Source of the DNA: Saccharopolyspora hirsuta
Lineage (GTDB): Bacteria > Actinomycetota > Actinomycetes > Mycobacteriales > Pseudonocardiaceae
DNA: 64,000 nt
Reading direction: 5' to 3'
Assembly (NCBI RefSeq): GCF_008630535.1
Contig: NZ_VWPH01000021.1
Coordinates: 38,559-102,558 of the forward strand
The position numbers and the translations under genes were made by a program. Under the pieces are notes generated by a model that saw nothing but the letters and a program-made list of their open reading frames with translations, was not told the origin of the DNA and did no database searches. Below are positions 24,984 to 33,565 of the stretch, in pieces. Positions within the stretch are counted from its first letter, which is position 1; the number at the start of each line of letters is the position of its first letter.

Positions 24984-27242
24984 TCAGAGCCGGGTTCGGG
25001 CCGCCTCCAGCAGGATCTTTCGTTCGGCCAGGTCCACGGCCTGGCGCACGGCGGGCACCGCGTCGGCGTTGACCGAGATGGACGTGATGCCCAGCCGGAC
25101 CAGGTGCTCGGCGAACGCCGGGTCGTTGGACGGCGCCTGCCCGCACAGCGATGAGTTGATGCCGGCCCGGCGAGCTGCGCCGATGATGGTGCCGATGGCG
25201 TCGAGCACCGCTGGGTCGGACTCGTCGAACAGCGGTGCGCACACCTCGGAGTCGCGGTCGACGCCGAGGACGAGCTGGGTGAGGTCGTTGCTGCCGATGG
25301 AGACCCCGTCGATGCCCATGCGCGCGTACTCGGGCAACCAGTGCTGCACGGAGGGCACTTCGGCCATGACCCACCGGTGCAGCCCGGTGGAGCTCCCGAG
25401 CGGGCTGCGGTCGATCTCCTCCAGGCACTTCTGCAGTTCCCAGCGGGTCCGCACGAACGGGATCATCAGGTGCAGGTTGGCGCTCTGCTCCCGCACCCGA
25501 GCCAGGGCGGCGAGTTCCACCTGGAACAACGATGGATCGCGCACGTAGCGGTAGCAGCCGCGGTAGCCGATCATCGGGTTGTCCTCGGCCGGTTCGAACT
25601 CGTCCCCGCCGGTGAGGTGGCGGAACTCGTTGCTGCGGAAGTCCGCGGCGCGGTAGACGACCGGCCGGGGGAAGAACGCCTTCGCGATGGTGGTCAGCGC
25701 TTCCGCGATCGCTGCGGTCACCTCGGCTTCCCGCCCTGCAGCGAGCATGCGGCTGGGGTGTTCACCGCTGAGCGCCTCGGTGAGCAGGAATTCCGCGCGC
25801 AGCAGCCCCACGCCGTCGACGGGCAGCGCAGCTGCTCGTTCGGCCTGGTCGGGCATCGCGAGGTTGAGGTAGATGCGGGTGACCGGGGCAGGCGTGGACA
25901 CTGCGGGGAGCGAAGCCACCTTGGTGAGTTGGCGTGGCGTGCTGACGGCGCCTTCTGCCACGGTGCCCTTCGCGCCGTCAACGGTGACCTGCATGCCGTC
26001 GTGGAGCGTCGTGGTGGCCGTGCGGGTGCCCACCACGCACGGCAGTCCCAGCTCCCGGGCGACGATCGCCGCGTGGCAGGTCATCCCGCCGCTGTCGGTG
26101 ACGAGCGCGGCCGCCTTGCGGATGGCCGGCAGCCAGTCCGGTGCGGTCATGGGCGCGACCAGCACCTCGCCGTGCAGCAGTGCTCCGGCCTCGGTGGGGG
26201 ACTGCATCACCCGGACCGCGCCCGACGCGGTTCCGTAGGACGCGCCGAGCCCCGATACGAGGATCGAGCCCGCCTCGGCGGGCGGGCGGTGGCGGAGAGT
26301 GGTGATCGGGCGCGACTGCACCAGCCACCACGTGCCGTCGGCGATCGCCCACTCCACGTCCTGCGGGCTCTGGTAGTGGTGCTCCACCCGGGCCAGCAGG
26401 CGGGTGAGATCGGTGATCTCACCGTCGCTGAGCACGCGTTGATCGCTTTCCTCCGGCGTCACCGCGACCCGGGCCTGCCGACCATCGGTCTCGCGTACGA
26501 TCTTGAATTCCTTGCGGCCGACGTTGACGTGCTGCAGCCGGGCGTCGATCTTGCGGACCGTGTAGGTGTCGGGCTCCACGGCACCGCTGACGACGGATTC
26601 GCCGAGCCCGAACCCGGCCTCCACCAGCACCTCGTCGTCCGCCCCGCTCGCCGGGTTGGCGGTGAACGCCACGCCGGACCGGTCCGCGTCCACCATCCGC
26701 TGCACGATGACCGCCATCGCCGGGGCTTCGCGCACGCCCTGCGCGGAGCGGTAGACGATCGCGCGCGGGCTGAACAGCGACGCCCAGCAGTCGATCACCC
26801 TGGCGGCCAGCTCGTCGGAGCCGGAAACGTTGGTGAAGCTCTCGTTGACACCGGCGAACGACACCTCCGGAGCGTCCTCCGCGGTGGCCGACGACCGCAC
26901 CGCTACCCGGCAGTCGCCATCGAGCTCGGTGTACGCCTCCAGCACCGCCGCGCGCACCGGTCCCGCCAAACCGGCTTGGTGCACCGAACGCTGCAGCCGA
27001 GCGCAGCACTCCCCGAGCGCGTCGGGTTCGTCGACGACATCGCACGCCTCGGCCAGCAACCGGTCGAGTTCCGGCTGCGCGCCGGCCTCCGACATGCAGG
27101 CCCGGTAGGCGTCGGCGGTCACGACGAATCCCGGCGGCACCGGGAATCCCGCGGAGGTGAGCTCACCCAGGTTCGCCCCCTTGCCCCCCACCACGGGCAC
27201 GTCCGCCAGACCGAGCTCGGCGAGCCAGCGAATCCACGACAT
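24984..27242 (-). CDS. ppsA: Phosphoenolpyruvate synthase
   Basis: 752 aa. N-terminal ATP-grasp (GGKGANLGELTSAGFPVPPGF, VRSSATAEDAPEVSFAG), the phosphohistidine swivel domain with SGGMTCHAAIVARELG (His near residue 390), and a C-terminal PEP-binding TIM barrel (GVGLLRAEFLL, GSNDLTQLVLGVDRD, catalytic Cys near residue 700 in SLCGQAPS). The enzyme makes PEP from pyruvate and ATP. ATG at 27242, with AGGTGGG upstream. With the FBP aldolase/phosphatase gene at 32227 it gives a short gluconeogenic route within the island. A candidate box lies just upstream. Confidence 0.92.
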   Translation of the reverse strand: MSWIRWLAELGLADVPVVGGKGANLGELTSAGFPVPPGFVVTADAYRACMSEAGAQPELDRLLAEACDVVDEPDALGECCARLQRSVHQAGLAGPVRAAVLEAYTELDGDCRVAVRSSATAEDAPEVSFAGVNESFTNVSGSDELAARVIDCWASLFSPRAIVYRSAQGVREAPAMAVIVQRMVDADRSGVAFTANPASGADDEVLVEAGFGLGESVVSGAVEPDTYTVRKIDARLQHVNVGRKEFKIVRETDGRQARVAVTPEESDQRVLSDGEITDLTRLLARVEHHYQSPQDVEWAIADGTWWLVQSRPITTLRHRPPAEAGSILVSGLGASYGTASGAVRVMQSPTEAGALLHGEVLVAPMTAPDWLPAIRKAAALVTDSGGMTCHAAIVARELGLPCVVGTRTATTTLHDGMQVTVDGAKGTVAEGAVSTPRQLTKVASLPAVSTPAPVTRIYLNLAMPDQAERAAALPVDGVGLLRAEFLLTEALSGEHPSRMLAAGREAEVTAAIAEALTTIAKAFFPRPVVYRAADFRSNEFRHLTGGDEFEPAEDNPMIGYRGCYRYVRDPSLFQVELAALARVREQSANLHLMIPFVRTRWELQKCLEEIDRSPLGSSTGLHRWVMAEVPSVQHWLPEYARMGIDGVSIGSNDLTQLVLGVDRDSEVCAPLFDESDPAVLDAIGTIIGAARRAGINSSLCGQAPSNDPAFAEHLVRLGITSISVNADAVPAVRQAVDLAERKILLEAARTRL

Positions 27243-27261
27243 GCCCACCTCACAACTAACA

Positions 27262-27276
27262 GGGCCCCGCGGCATC
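27262..27276. promoter_or_regulatory. Weak DosR-type half site upstream of ppsA
   Basis: On the minus strand ATGCC-GCGG-GGCCC-T: a good right arm and a poor left arm, only about 20 bp before the ppsA start. A second weak match (GGGCC-ACCA-TCTCC, minus strand) lies near 27327, at the spacing typical of the other boxes. The 327-bp gap 27243-27569 shows no gene. Confidence 0.25.
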
Positions 27277-27569
27277 ACGGGTTCGTTCTTCGAACAGCGT
27301 TCAACTTCGCGTGGTGGGGGAGATGGTGGCCCGGACGAACAAGCTCCCCTTGCCGTCATCGAGCCAGCGCACCCGGTTTCCGCACATGCCAAGTCCACTT
27401 GGCCAGCCTCGCACTCGCGCGCAAGCCCGAACGAGAGCCGAAGGACTCCTAAAACCATGGCCCGGTGCTGTCGAGCGGAGCCCTCGATCGGGCAACTCAG
27501 GAATCCTGCTGGCCGGAACCGGCTGGCGCACGTCCGGCGGAGGTACCACCTCCTGCCGTGGCCGTGGAT

Positions 27570-27780
27570 TCAGCGCCGATCGTGGGGCCGATGGTGGTAG
27601 TGGAGTTCGGTGGCGATCACGGCTGCTCGCGTTCGCCGCTCGCCCCCAGCTTGCCCAGCATACGGGAAACGTAGTTCTTGACGGTCTGTTCCGCCAGGAG
27701 CATCCGCACTCGTTCTGGAAAGAAACCCAGCTCCGGAGAACTCTGCAACTTTTCCACGGTCCATGCGGCGGCGATGTGAG
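27570..27780 (-). pseudogene. Decayed DosR/NarL-type response regulator, C-terminal HTH remnant
   Basis: From 27703 the minus strand reads MLLAEQTVKNYVSRMLGKLG, the recognition-helix region of the LuxR/NarL HTH and closest to mycobacterial DosR (LAEKTVKNYVSRLLAKLG). A one-base deletion near 27640 shifts the frame; the next frame continues ERRTRAAVIATELHYHHRP, again matching the DosR end (ERRTQAAVFATEL). Upstream, up to about 27780, only weak traces of the preceding helices remain. The receiver domain is gone. It lies downstream of the pup paralogue on the same strand. Confidence 0.65.
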
Positions 27781-27897
27781 ACTCCGCTCTGCGCCTCCAC
27801 TTCCGACCAGTCCGGTTGCCGAGCTCGAGGTTCGCGGCAGCCCCCGATGATCACCACGTGAGTTTGATGTTCCAGTTCGGCGGTTCGCGGCCGTATG

Positions 27898-28086
27898 TCA
27901 CTGCCCGCCCTTCTGGATGTAGGAGCGAACGAACTCGTCGGCGTTGTCTTCGAGAACGTCATCGATTTCCTCCAGGAGGGATTCGGCGGCGCCGTCGAGC
28001 TCGTGGCGGCGGTTCGCACCTCGTGGAGTGGGGGTGGGTGGGTCTTCGTCGTGGTCGATGTGCTTGCGGTTCTTCTCCTGTCGCAT
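27898..28086 (-). CDS. pup: Second prokaryotic ubiquitin-like protein (Pup paralogue)
   Basis: 62 aa. The C-terminal half, LLEEIDDVLEDNADEFVRSY followed by IQKGGQ, is the Pup signature: the ARC/Mpa-binding coiled coil and the GGQ end that Dop deamidates before PafA ligates it to lysines. The N-terminal 30 residues are polar and disordered, as in Pup, but diverge (MRQEKNRKHIDHDEDPPTPT). ATG at 28086 with a strong AGGAGG site. No proteasome, dop or pafA gene is near, so this is an isolated extra copy. A near-consensus DosR-type box lies 96 bp upstream (28182-28195). Confidence 0.88.
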   Translation of the reverse strand: MRQEKNRKHIDHDEDPPTPTPRGANRRHELDGAAESLLEEIDDVLEDNADEFVRSYIQKGGQ

Positions 28087-28181
28087 TACGCCACCTCCTG
28101 CGGGCGGTGCCCCGTCCTCTGATTCAAAACGTCGAGAGGAGTGCGTTCACAAGGATTTGATGAAGCTGGAGACCCGGTACA

Positions 28182-28197
28182 GGGGCGTTCGGCCCTT
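28182..28197. promoter_or_regulatory. DosR-type box candidate upstream of pup paralogue
   Basis: On the minus strand AAGGGCC-GAAC-GCCCCT, which fits GGGNC-N4-GNCCC exactly. It is 96 bp upstream of the pup ATG. The remaining sequence of the 633-bp gap 28087-28719 shows no gene; GGTCG-CACT-GGCCC at 28666-28679 is a weaker possible site for the USP gene at 28720. Confidence 0.5.
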
Positions 28198-28719
28198 CTC
28201 CAGTGATCCGGTGGGACCTTGGATGGAAGGTGGCGGTTGACCGCGCTCGGAAGCGAGTGACCGCGTTCTTGGCGCGAGCGGAGTTGCAATCTTGGTGGTG
28301 AGAACTGTGCGGTCACGTGCTGCCTCGGACGACATCCTCTAGTCCGACGGGATCTGGGCGGACATCGTGAGCGAAGGCGAGGCAGCCGGACGCGCCGTCG
28401 CAGGGCTGTTCGAAGCAAGGGGCTAGCCAACCGATCTGGGGCGAGCTGTGCGGGTCGAGGTCGGTCCTTCCGGGAGTCCTTCCGAAACCTCGACAGCGGC
28501 CTCGGGCGACGAGCACTGAACCGCGCCTGTGACTGCACGCGTGTGAGCCGAGTGGTGATCGTGCTGGGAGCGCCGCAGCCAGGTGAAACAGTCGCTGGCA
28601 TTGCGCCATCTCGGACGGCTGCGCAGGACTGCTCTACCTGGGTACACAGCAGGTGGCGACAACCCGGTCGCACTGGCCCAGGTGGCACTGCTTGGTGGAA
28701 CGGATGGAGTGGTCGTGTC

Positions 28720-29559
28720 ATGACGCCGGAACAGGGTTTGCCGGTGCTGGTGGGGATGGACGGTTCAGAGCAGTCTTCGGTGGCCGCGCTGTGGGCGAGC
28801 GAGGAGGCCGATCTCCGGAACGCACCGCTCCGGCTGGTGGCGGTGGCTCAGCAGGGAGCGGATGAGGAGGTGTGGGAATTCCTGTCCGAGGCGGCGGACC
28901 GGTGCCGCGGCGAGCGCCCGCGTGCGGAGATCTTCGAGGAGATCAGGCACGGTCGCCCCATCGAGGAACTCATCTGGGTCTCCGGTGGTGCGCAGCTACT
29001 CGTGATCGGCTCGCGCGGTCGCGGGCGCGTCGCTGAAGCTGTGCTTGGGTCGGTGAGCACTGCCGTGGCGATGCACGCCCGGTGCCCGGTCGTGGTCGTG
29101 CGCGAAGCCCGCAGCAGCTTCACCCCCGGACCTGTGGTGGTGGGGGTGGACGGTTCCGAGCCGAGCCGGGCAGCCCTGCGCTTCGCCTTCGAGTCCGCTG
29201 CCGCGCGGCGGAAGGAACTGGTGGCGGTGCGGGTGTGGCGACCGATCTTCGCCGAGTACTCCTGGATGGACAGCCCGTCGGGGGCGTCCTGGTTCAGCTT
29301 GGACGACGCGCAGCGCGAACTGGCCGAGGAACTCGGGGAGTGGCGTGAGAAGTACCCGGGCGTCGAGGTCCGCGGTGATGTCCGCTTCGGGCATCCGGTG
29401 GAGGAACTGGTCTCCGCCGCGCTGCACAGCCAGCTGCTCGTGGTCGGTCACCGCGGTATCGGCGGGTTCGAGCGCCTGCTGCTTGGCTCGGTGGCCAACG
29501 GCGTGCTGCACCACGTCGACAGCCCGGTAGCGATCGTCCGAGGGGCCCACGCCGTGTGA
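28720..29559 (+). CDS. Tandem-domain universal stress protein
   Basis: 279 aa with two USP domains (about 7-132 and 140-277). Both ATP loops are canonical: GSRGRGRVAEAVLGSVS and GHRGIGGFERLLLGSVA. The first domain starts LPVLVGMDGSEQSSVAAL, the second PVVVGVDGSEPSRAALRFAF. ATG at 28720 with GGAGTGG upstream. It stands alone between the pup paralogue (divergent) and the VOC gene. Likely an ATP-binding stress or dormancy regulator like Rv2623. Confidence 0.88.
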   Translation: MTPEQGLPVLVGMDGSEQSSVAALWASEEADLRNAPLRLVAVAQQGADEEVWEFLSEAADRCRGERPRAEIFEEIRHGRPIEELIWVSGGAQLLVIGSRGRGRVAEAVLGSVSTAVAMHARCPVVVVREARSSFTPGPVVVGVDGSEPSRAALRFAFESAAARRKELVAVRVWRPIFAEYSWMDSPSGASWFSLDDAQRELAEELGEWREKYPGVEVRGDVRFGHPVEELVSAALHSQLLVVGHRGIGGFERLLLGSVANGVLHHVDSPVAIVRGAHAV

Positions 29560-29800
29560 GCCGAGGACCTGCTGGAGGTGCGGCATGCCGTTCGCTGATC
29601 GCAGGGACGCGGGGTGGCGGCTGACCGAGAGGCTGAGGCACCTGATGAGGACGTCGTGGAGTCCGTGCCGGTACTGACTCGGCTACTCGCATGGGCGCAG
29701 GAGCGATAGCCCTTTCCGGCCACGGATGTCGAGAATGTGGCAGCGGCTTCGTCCCAGAGGCACGAGCGGCCACGGGGGCCGCGCGACATTGGAGAGACTT

Positions 29801-30238
29801 ATGACGGTCCAGCGGATGGACAATATCGGCGTGGTTGTCGACGATCTTCCGGCTGCTATCGCGTTCTTCCGAGAGCTCGGCCTAGAGCTCGAGGGTGAGG
29901 CATCGGTCGGCGGCTCAGAGGTGGACTGCCTCGTCGGACTCGACGGCGTCCGGTGCGATCTGGCCGTGGTGCGGACCCCGGATGGCCACGGACGACTCGA
30001 GCTGATGAAGTTCCACACCCCAGCGGCCACCACCGCTGAGCCGAACGCGCCGGTCAATGCCCTCGGTATTCGTCGCATCATGTTCGCCGTCGAGGACATC
30101 GAGGACGTCCTCGCGCGGCTGCGGTCCCATGGCGCCGAACTCATGGGCGAGCTGGTGCGGTACGAGGACAGCCACCGGCTCTGCTACATCCGCGGACCTG
30201 AGGGCATCATCGTTGCGCTGGCCGAGAATCTCGACTGA
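29801..30238 (+). CDS. VOC-family (glyoxalase/dioxygenase-like) protein
   Basis: 145 aa. Two beta-alpha-beta-beta-beta modules of the vicinal-oxygen-chelate fold: MDNIGVVVDDLPAAIAFFRE to LELMKFHTP, and IRRIMFAVEDIEDVLARLRS to CYIRGPEGIIVALAENL. A metal-ligand-like Glu (LELMKF, EGIIVALAE) and a His are present. The reaction is unknown; antibiotic or aldehyde detoxification are typical of the fold. ATG at 29801 with GGAGAG upstream. A weak box-like AGCCC site lies near 29710. Followed by a terminator hairpin. Confidence 0.82.
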   Translation: MTVQRMDNIGVVVDDLPAAIAFFRELGLELEGEASVGGSEVDCLVGLDGVRCDLAVVRTPDGHGRLELMKFHTPAATTAEPNAPVNALGIRRIMFAVEDIEDVLARLRSHGAELMGELVRYEDSHRLCYIRGPEGIIVALAENLD

Positions 30239-30289
30239 AGCGACGCGATTCCCTTACGTCCCCCGTGGTAGATCCCCGGCCAAAACCCT

Positions 30290-30308
30290 CCGCGCCGGAA
30301 AGGCGCGG
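30290..30308. terminator. Hairpin terminator
   Basis: CCGCGCC (30290-30296) pairs with GGCGCGG (30302-30308) across GGAAA, between the VOC gene (+) and the USP gene 30447-31280 (-). Confidence 0.55.
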
Positions 30309-30446
30309 GGCCATGGCCACCTGAATCGCCGCTGCGGGCCAGCACAGGGGGTTCACCGAGGGGGGAAGCGCAGCGGCGGCTTGAAGTGCACGGACCCGAT
30401 CGGCTTCTCATCCTGTCTAGCAGCTCATCCATTTCGTGCCGTCGGC

Positions 30447-31280
30447 TCAGCCCGTGCCTTCTGCATCGCGCACAACGGCCACCGGGCATGTGGCGTGGTG
30501 CAGCACGCCTGCCGCCACCGAGCCCAGGAACAGGCCGTCGAAACCCCCGCTGCCTCGGTGGCCCACGACGAGCAGCCGCGCATCACGCGCGGAGTCGGTC
30601 AGGACCGACACCGGGTGGCCTCGCTGCACCACCTCACGGGTTGCGACCTGCGGATACTGTTCGCGCAGCGGGGCGGTCTGCTTCACCAGCGCCTGCTCTA
30701 TCTCATGCTGCACGCGGTCCCGGTCACCTGGTGCGAGCGGCACTGCGAGCAGCCCCTCCTCGTGCCACACCTGCAGGATGACCAGCTCGGCGTGCAGCCG
30801 GGCGGCTGCGGCGTAGGCGAATCGCAGGGCCTGCTGACTGCACGGTGATTCGTCCACTCCGACGACCACCGGTCCCACGGTGGTCGGGATGTTCTTGCGC
30901 ACGACGATCACCGGGCAGGCCGCGTGGGTGGCCACGCCGGTGCTCACTCCGCCCAGCAGGGCGTCGGCGAAGCCGCCGTGCCCGCGCGCGCCGAGGACGA
31001 CCAGCTGTGCTCGCGCGCTGCGGCGCACCAGTTCCTCGACAGGATGGCCCGTGGCGACCTCTGCGGTGACCACGACCTCAGGGGTGTGCACCCGGCATTT
31101 CGCCGCGATCTTGCGTACCGCCTGCTCCGCGTGGTCGGCCCGCGCTGGGTCGTCGTTGACGATCAGGAGTTGCAGCCCGGCATTGCGCCGACTGGCCTCC
31201 GCAGCCGCCCAGTACGCCGCCTTCACCGACCCTTCCGACCCGTCCACGCCCGCCAGGACGGGTTGTTCCGGCACCACCAT
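30447..31280 (-). CDS. Tandem-domain universal stress protein
   Basis: 277 aa. Domain 1 (about 6-135) starts PVLAGVDGSEGSVKAAYWAA and has the loop GARGHGGFADALLGGVS, with Gly in place of the usual Ser. Domain 2 (about 145-272) starts PVVVGVDESPCSQQALRFAY and has the canonical GHRGSGGFDGLFLGSVA. ATG at 31280 is preceded by GAGGAGG and lies 9 bp after the stop of the USP gene 31290-32108, so both form an operon. Confidence 0.88.
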   Translation of the reverse strand: MVVPEQPVLAGVDGSEGSVKAAYWAAAEASRRNAGLQLLIVNDDPARADHAEQAVRKIAAKCRVHTPEVVVTAEVATGHPVEELVRRSARAQLVVLGARGHGGFADALLGGVSTGVATHAACPVIVVRKNIPTTVGPVVVGVDESPCSQQALRFAYAAAARLHAELVILQVWHEEGLLAVPLAPGDRDRVQHEIEQALVKQTAPLREQYPQVATREVVQRGHPVSVLTDSARDARLLVVGHRGSGGFDGLFLGSVAAGVLHHATCPVAVVRDAEGTG

Positions 31281-31289
31281 GACGCCTCC

Positions 31290-32108
31290 TCATCTGCACT
31301 CGCCGCGTACGACGGCCACCGGGCACGATGCGTGCTGGATCACGCCGGCGGCAACCGAACCCAGGAGTCCGGGGAACTCGCCCCTCCCGCGGTGGCCGAC
31401 GACCAGCAGTCGCGCGTCGACGGACGCCGCCGCCAGCTCGGCCACCGGGTGTCCGCACTGGACGACTTCGCGGACCGGCACCTCCGGGTACTGCTCGGTC
31501 CACCCGGCCAGTTGCCGGACGAGGACTCGTTGCGCTTCCTCCCGCACCTCGGTCATCTCCAGGCTCAGCGCGGGCACGCTCGGGACATAGCCGACGTCCC
31601 GCCACACGTGCACCGCCACGAGCCCGGCCGCATGGCGTGCCGCGGCGTCGAAGGCGAATGCCAGCGCGGCGCGGCTGTGCCGCGAATTGTCCAGCCCGAC
31701 GGCGACCGGGCCGGAGTCGCGGTGATCCCGGACGACGACCGGGCAGTGCGCGTGCATGGCGACCTTGGTGCTGACCGATCCGATCAGGATCGCGCTCAGC
31801 GAGCTGTGCCCCCGTGCGCCGACGACGAGCAGCTGTGCCTCGTTCGATCGTCGCACCAGGACGTCGGCCGGGTACCCGTGCACCACTTCCGGCGAGATCT
31901 CCAGACGCGGATGGCTGCTCACCAACCGGTCCACCACGGCCGACACCGTCTCCCATACCTCGTCGTCCCGCAGCGGGTCGCTGCTGGCCATCACGAGACG
32001 CAGCTCAGGTGCACGGAGCAGGTCGGCCTCACGGGCGGCCCACATCGCGGCACCGACCGAATGCGCGGAGCCGTCCACCCCCACGAACACCGGCAAATCC
32101 GCAGCCAT
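31290..32108 (-). CDS. Tandem-domain universal stress protein
   Basis: 272 aa. Domain 1 starts LPVFVGVDGSAHSVGAAMWA and has a canonical loop (GARGHSSLSAILIGSVS). In domain 2 the loop GHRGRGEFPGLLGSVA is one residue short of G-x2-G-x9-G-S, so ATP binding there may be altered. ATG at 32108 follows a G-rich site; GTG at 32114 is an alternative. First gene of the two-USP operon, divergent from the FBP aldolase/phosphatase gene with a candidate box between. Confidence 0.86.
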   Translation of the reverse strand: MAADLPVFVGVDGSAHSVGAAMWAAREADLLRAPELRLVMASSDPLRDDEVWETVSAVVDRLVSSHPRLEISPEVVHGYPADVLVRRSNEAQLLVVGARGHSSLSAILIGSVSTKVAMHAHCPVVVRDHRDSGPVAVGLDNSRHSRAALAFAFDAAARHAAGLVAVHVWRDVGYVPSVPALSLEMTEVREEAQRVLVRQLAGWTEQYPEVPVREVVQCGHPVAELAAASVDARLLVVGHRGRGEFPGLLGSVAAGVIQHASCPVAVVRGECR

Positions 32109-32153
32109 GCTCACACCCCCGTACCCGGGTACCCCGGATGTGCACCGCGAACA

Positions 32154-32168
32154 AGGCCGGTCGGCCCT
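32154..32168. promoter_or_regulatory. DosR-type box candidate AGGCC-GGTC-GGCCC-T
   Basis: Lies in the divergent region, 59 bp upstream of the FBP aldolase/phosphatase ATG (32227) and 46 bp from the USP start (32108). One base off the GGGNC left arm. Confidence 0.45.
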
Positions 32169-32226
32169 GGTGGCGGGAGTTCAGCGCGACGGAGAGTGGT
32201 CCCGGATCCTCGGCCAGGAGGTCGCG

Positions 32227-33345
32227 ATGGTTACGTTGAGCATCATCAAGGCCGACACAGGTGGTTTCGTCGGCCATTCCGCCGTGCACCCGGACATGGT
32301 GAGCGCGGCCAAGGAAGCCCTGAACACCGCCGTCGCCGATCGACTCCTGGTGGACGGGGCGAGCGCCTGCTGCGGTGACGACCTGTCGTTGATCATGACC
32401 CACGAACACGGCCCGGACTCGGAGGCGGTGCACTCCTTCGCCTGGGACGTCTTCCGGCAGACCACCCGGATCGCCCAGCGGCTCGGTCTGTACGGAGCTG
32501 GTCAGGATCTGCTGTCGGACGCCTTCAGCGGGAACCTGCGCGGCATGGGCCCGGGATACGCCGAGCTGGAGTTCACCGAACGCCCGAGCGAGCCGGTGGT
32601 GTGCTTCCTGGCGGACAAGACCGAACCGGGAGCGTGGAACCTCCCGCTGTACAAGGCCTTCGCGGACCCGTTCAACACGGCCGGGCTGGTCATCGACTCG
32701 AAGATGCACGCCGGGTTCCGGTTCGAGGTCTACGACCTCTACGAGGAGAAGCGGATCTGGTTCGACTGCCCGCGCGAGCTCTACGAGATGCTCATGTTCA
32801 TCGGCGCGCCCGCGCGGTACGTGATCCACTCGGTGGAGTCCAAGACGCTGCACGAGCAGGCGGTGGCGACCTCCACCCAGCGGTTGTCGCTGATCGCGGG
32901 CAAGTACGTGGGCAAGGACGACCCGGTGATGATCGTGCGCTGCCAGTCCGGGCTGCCCGCGCTCGGCGAAGTGCTGGAGCCGTTCTCCTTCGCCTACACC
33001 GCCGGCGGGTGCATGCGCGGTTCGCACCACGCGCCGATGATGCCGGTCAGCGTCCGCGATGCGCACCCCGCTCGCTTCGACGGGCCGCCGCGGGTGGTCG
33101 CGCTGGGTTTCCAGGTCCACGACGGCATGCTGATCGGACCGCGGGACCTCTTCGACGACCCCTCGTTCGACCGCGCCAGGGCGCAGACCAACGAAGTGAT
33201 GGACTACCTGCGCCGCCACGGTCCGTTCGAACCGCACCGGTTGCCGCTGGAAGACCTGGAGTACACCACGATGGCAGAGCTGGAAGAGCGCTTGGCCGAA
33301 CGGTGGCAGCCGATGCCCCAGGCCGCTGTCCCATCCCCTCGCTGA
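32227..33345 (+). CDS. fbp: Bifunctional fructose-1,6-bisphosphate aldolase/phosphatase (class V FBPase)
   Basis: 372 aa, the length of archaeal and thermophile FBPA/ase. Motifs: SIIKADTGGFVGHSAVHPD at the N-terminus (metal ligands), CCGDDLSLIMTH, YGAGQDLLSDAFSGN with GMGPGYAELEF, SKMHAGFRFEVYDL, and YTAGGCMRGSHHAPMMP. The enzyme condenses triose phosphates and dephosphorylates the product to fructose-6-phosphate, making gluconeogenesis one-way. It is rare in mesophilic actinobacteria. Together with ppsA and the trehalose genes it fits carbon storage during dormancy. Followed by a 17-bp terminator hairpin. Confidence 0.9.
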   Translation: MVTLSIIKADTGGFVGHSAVHPDMVSAAKEALNTAVADRLLVDGASACCGDDLSLIMTHEHGPDSEAVHSFAWDVFRQTTRIAQRLGLYGAGQDLLSDAFSGNLRGMGPGYAELEFTERPSEPVVCFLADKTEPGAWNLPLYKAFADPFNTAGLVIDSKMHAGFRFEVYDLYEEKRIWFDCPRELYEMLMFIGAPARYVIHSVESKTLHEQAVATSTQRLSLIAGKYVGKDDPVMIVRCQSGLPALGEVLEPFSFAYTAGGCMRGSHHAPMMPVSVRDAHPARFDGPPRVVALGFQVHDGMLIGPRDLFDDPSFDRARAQTNEVMDYLRRHGPFEPHRLPLEDLEYTTMAELEERLAERWQPMPQAAVPSPR

Positions 33346-33366
33346 CTCGACCGAAGCAGGTTCCGC

Positions 33367-33406
33367 GCCCTCTCACCACCTCGAAGCCACGAGGTGGTGA
33401 GAGGGC
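33367..33406. terminator. Perfect 17-bp hairpin terminator
   Basis: GCCCTCTCACCACCTCG (33367-33383) and CGAGGTGGTGAGAGGGC (33390-33406) are exact reverse complements around AAGCCA, between convergent fbp and the CBS gene. The rest of 33346-33565 shows no gene. Confidence 0.85.
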
Positions 33407-33565
33407 TTGCTGAGCGCGTCGAGGGCTGACCACCGCGGAGGCGAGACCGTGGTGATGGTCTCCCGCCCGCATCACAGGCCCCTTCCCCCTGCCTGACCGG
33501 GCAAAGCCACGGGCGCCACAGCTGCTGGAGGCAACGGCACTCTGTCCGAGCCGACGGGAGTCCGG

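Noticed and set aside
25341..27452. 703-codon open frame on the plus strand
   Set aside because: Antisense to ppsA, rich in His/Arg/Gly, no motif.
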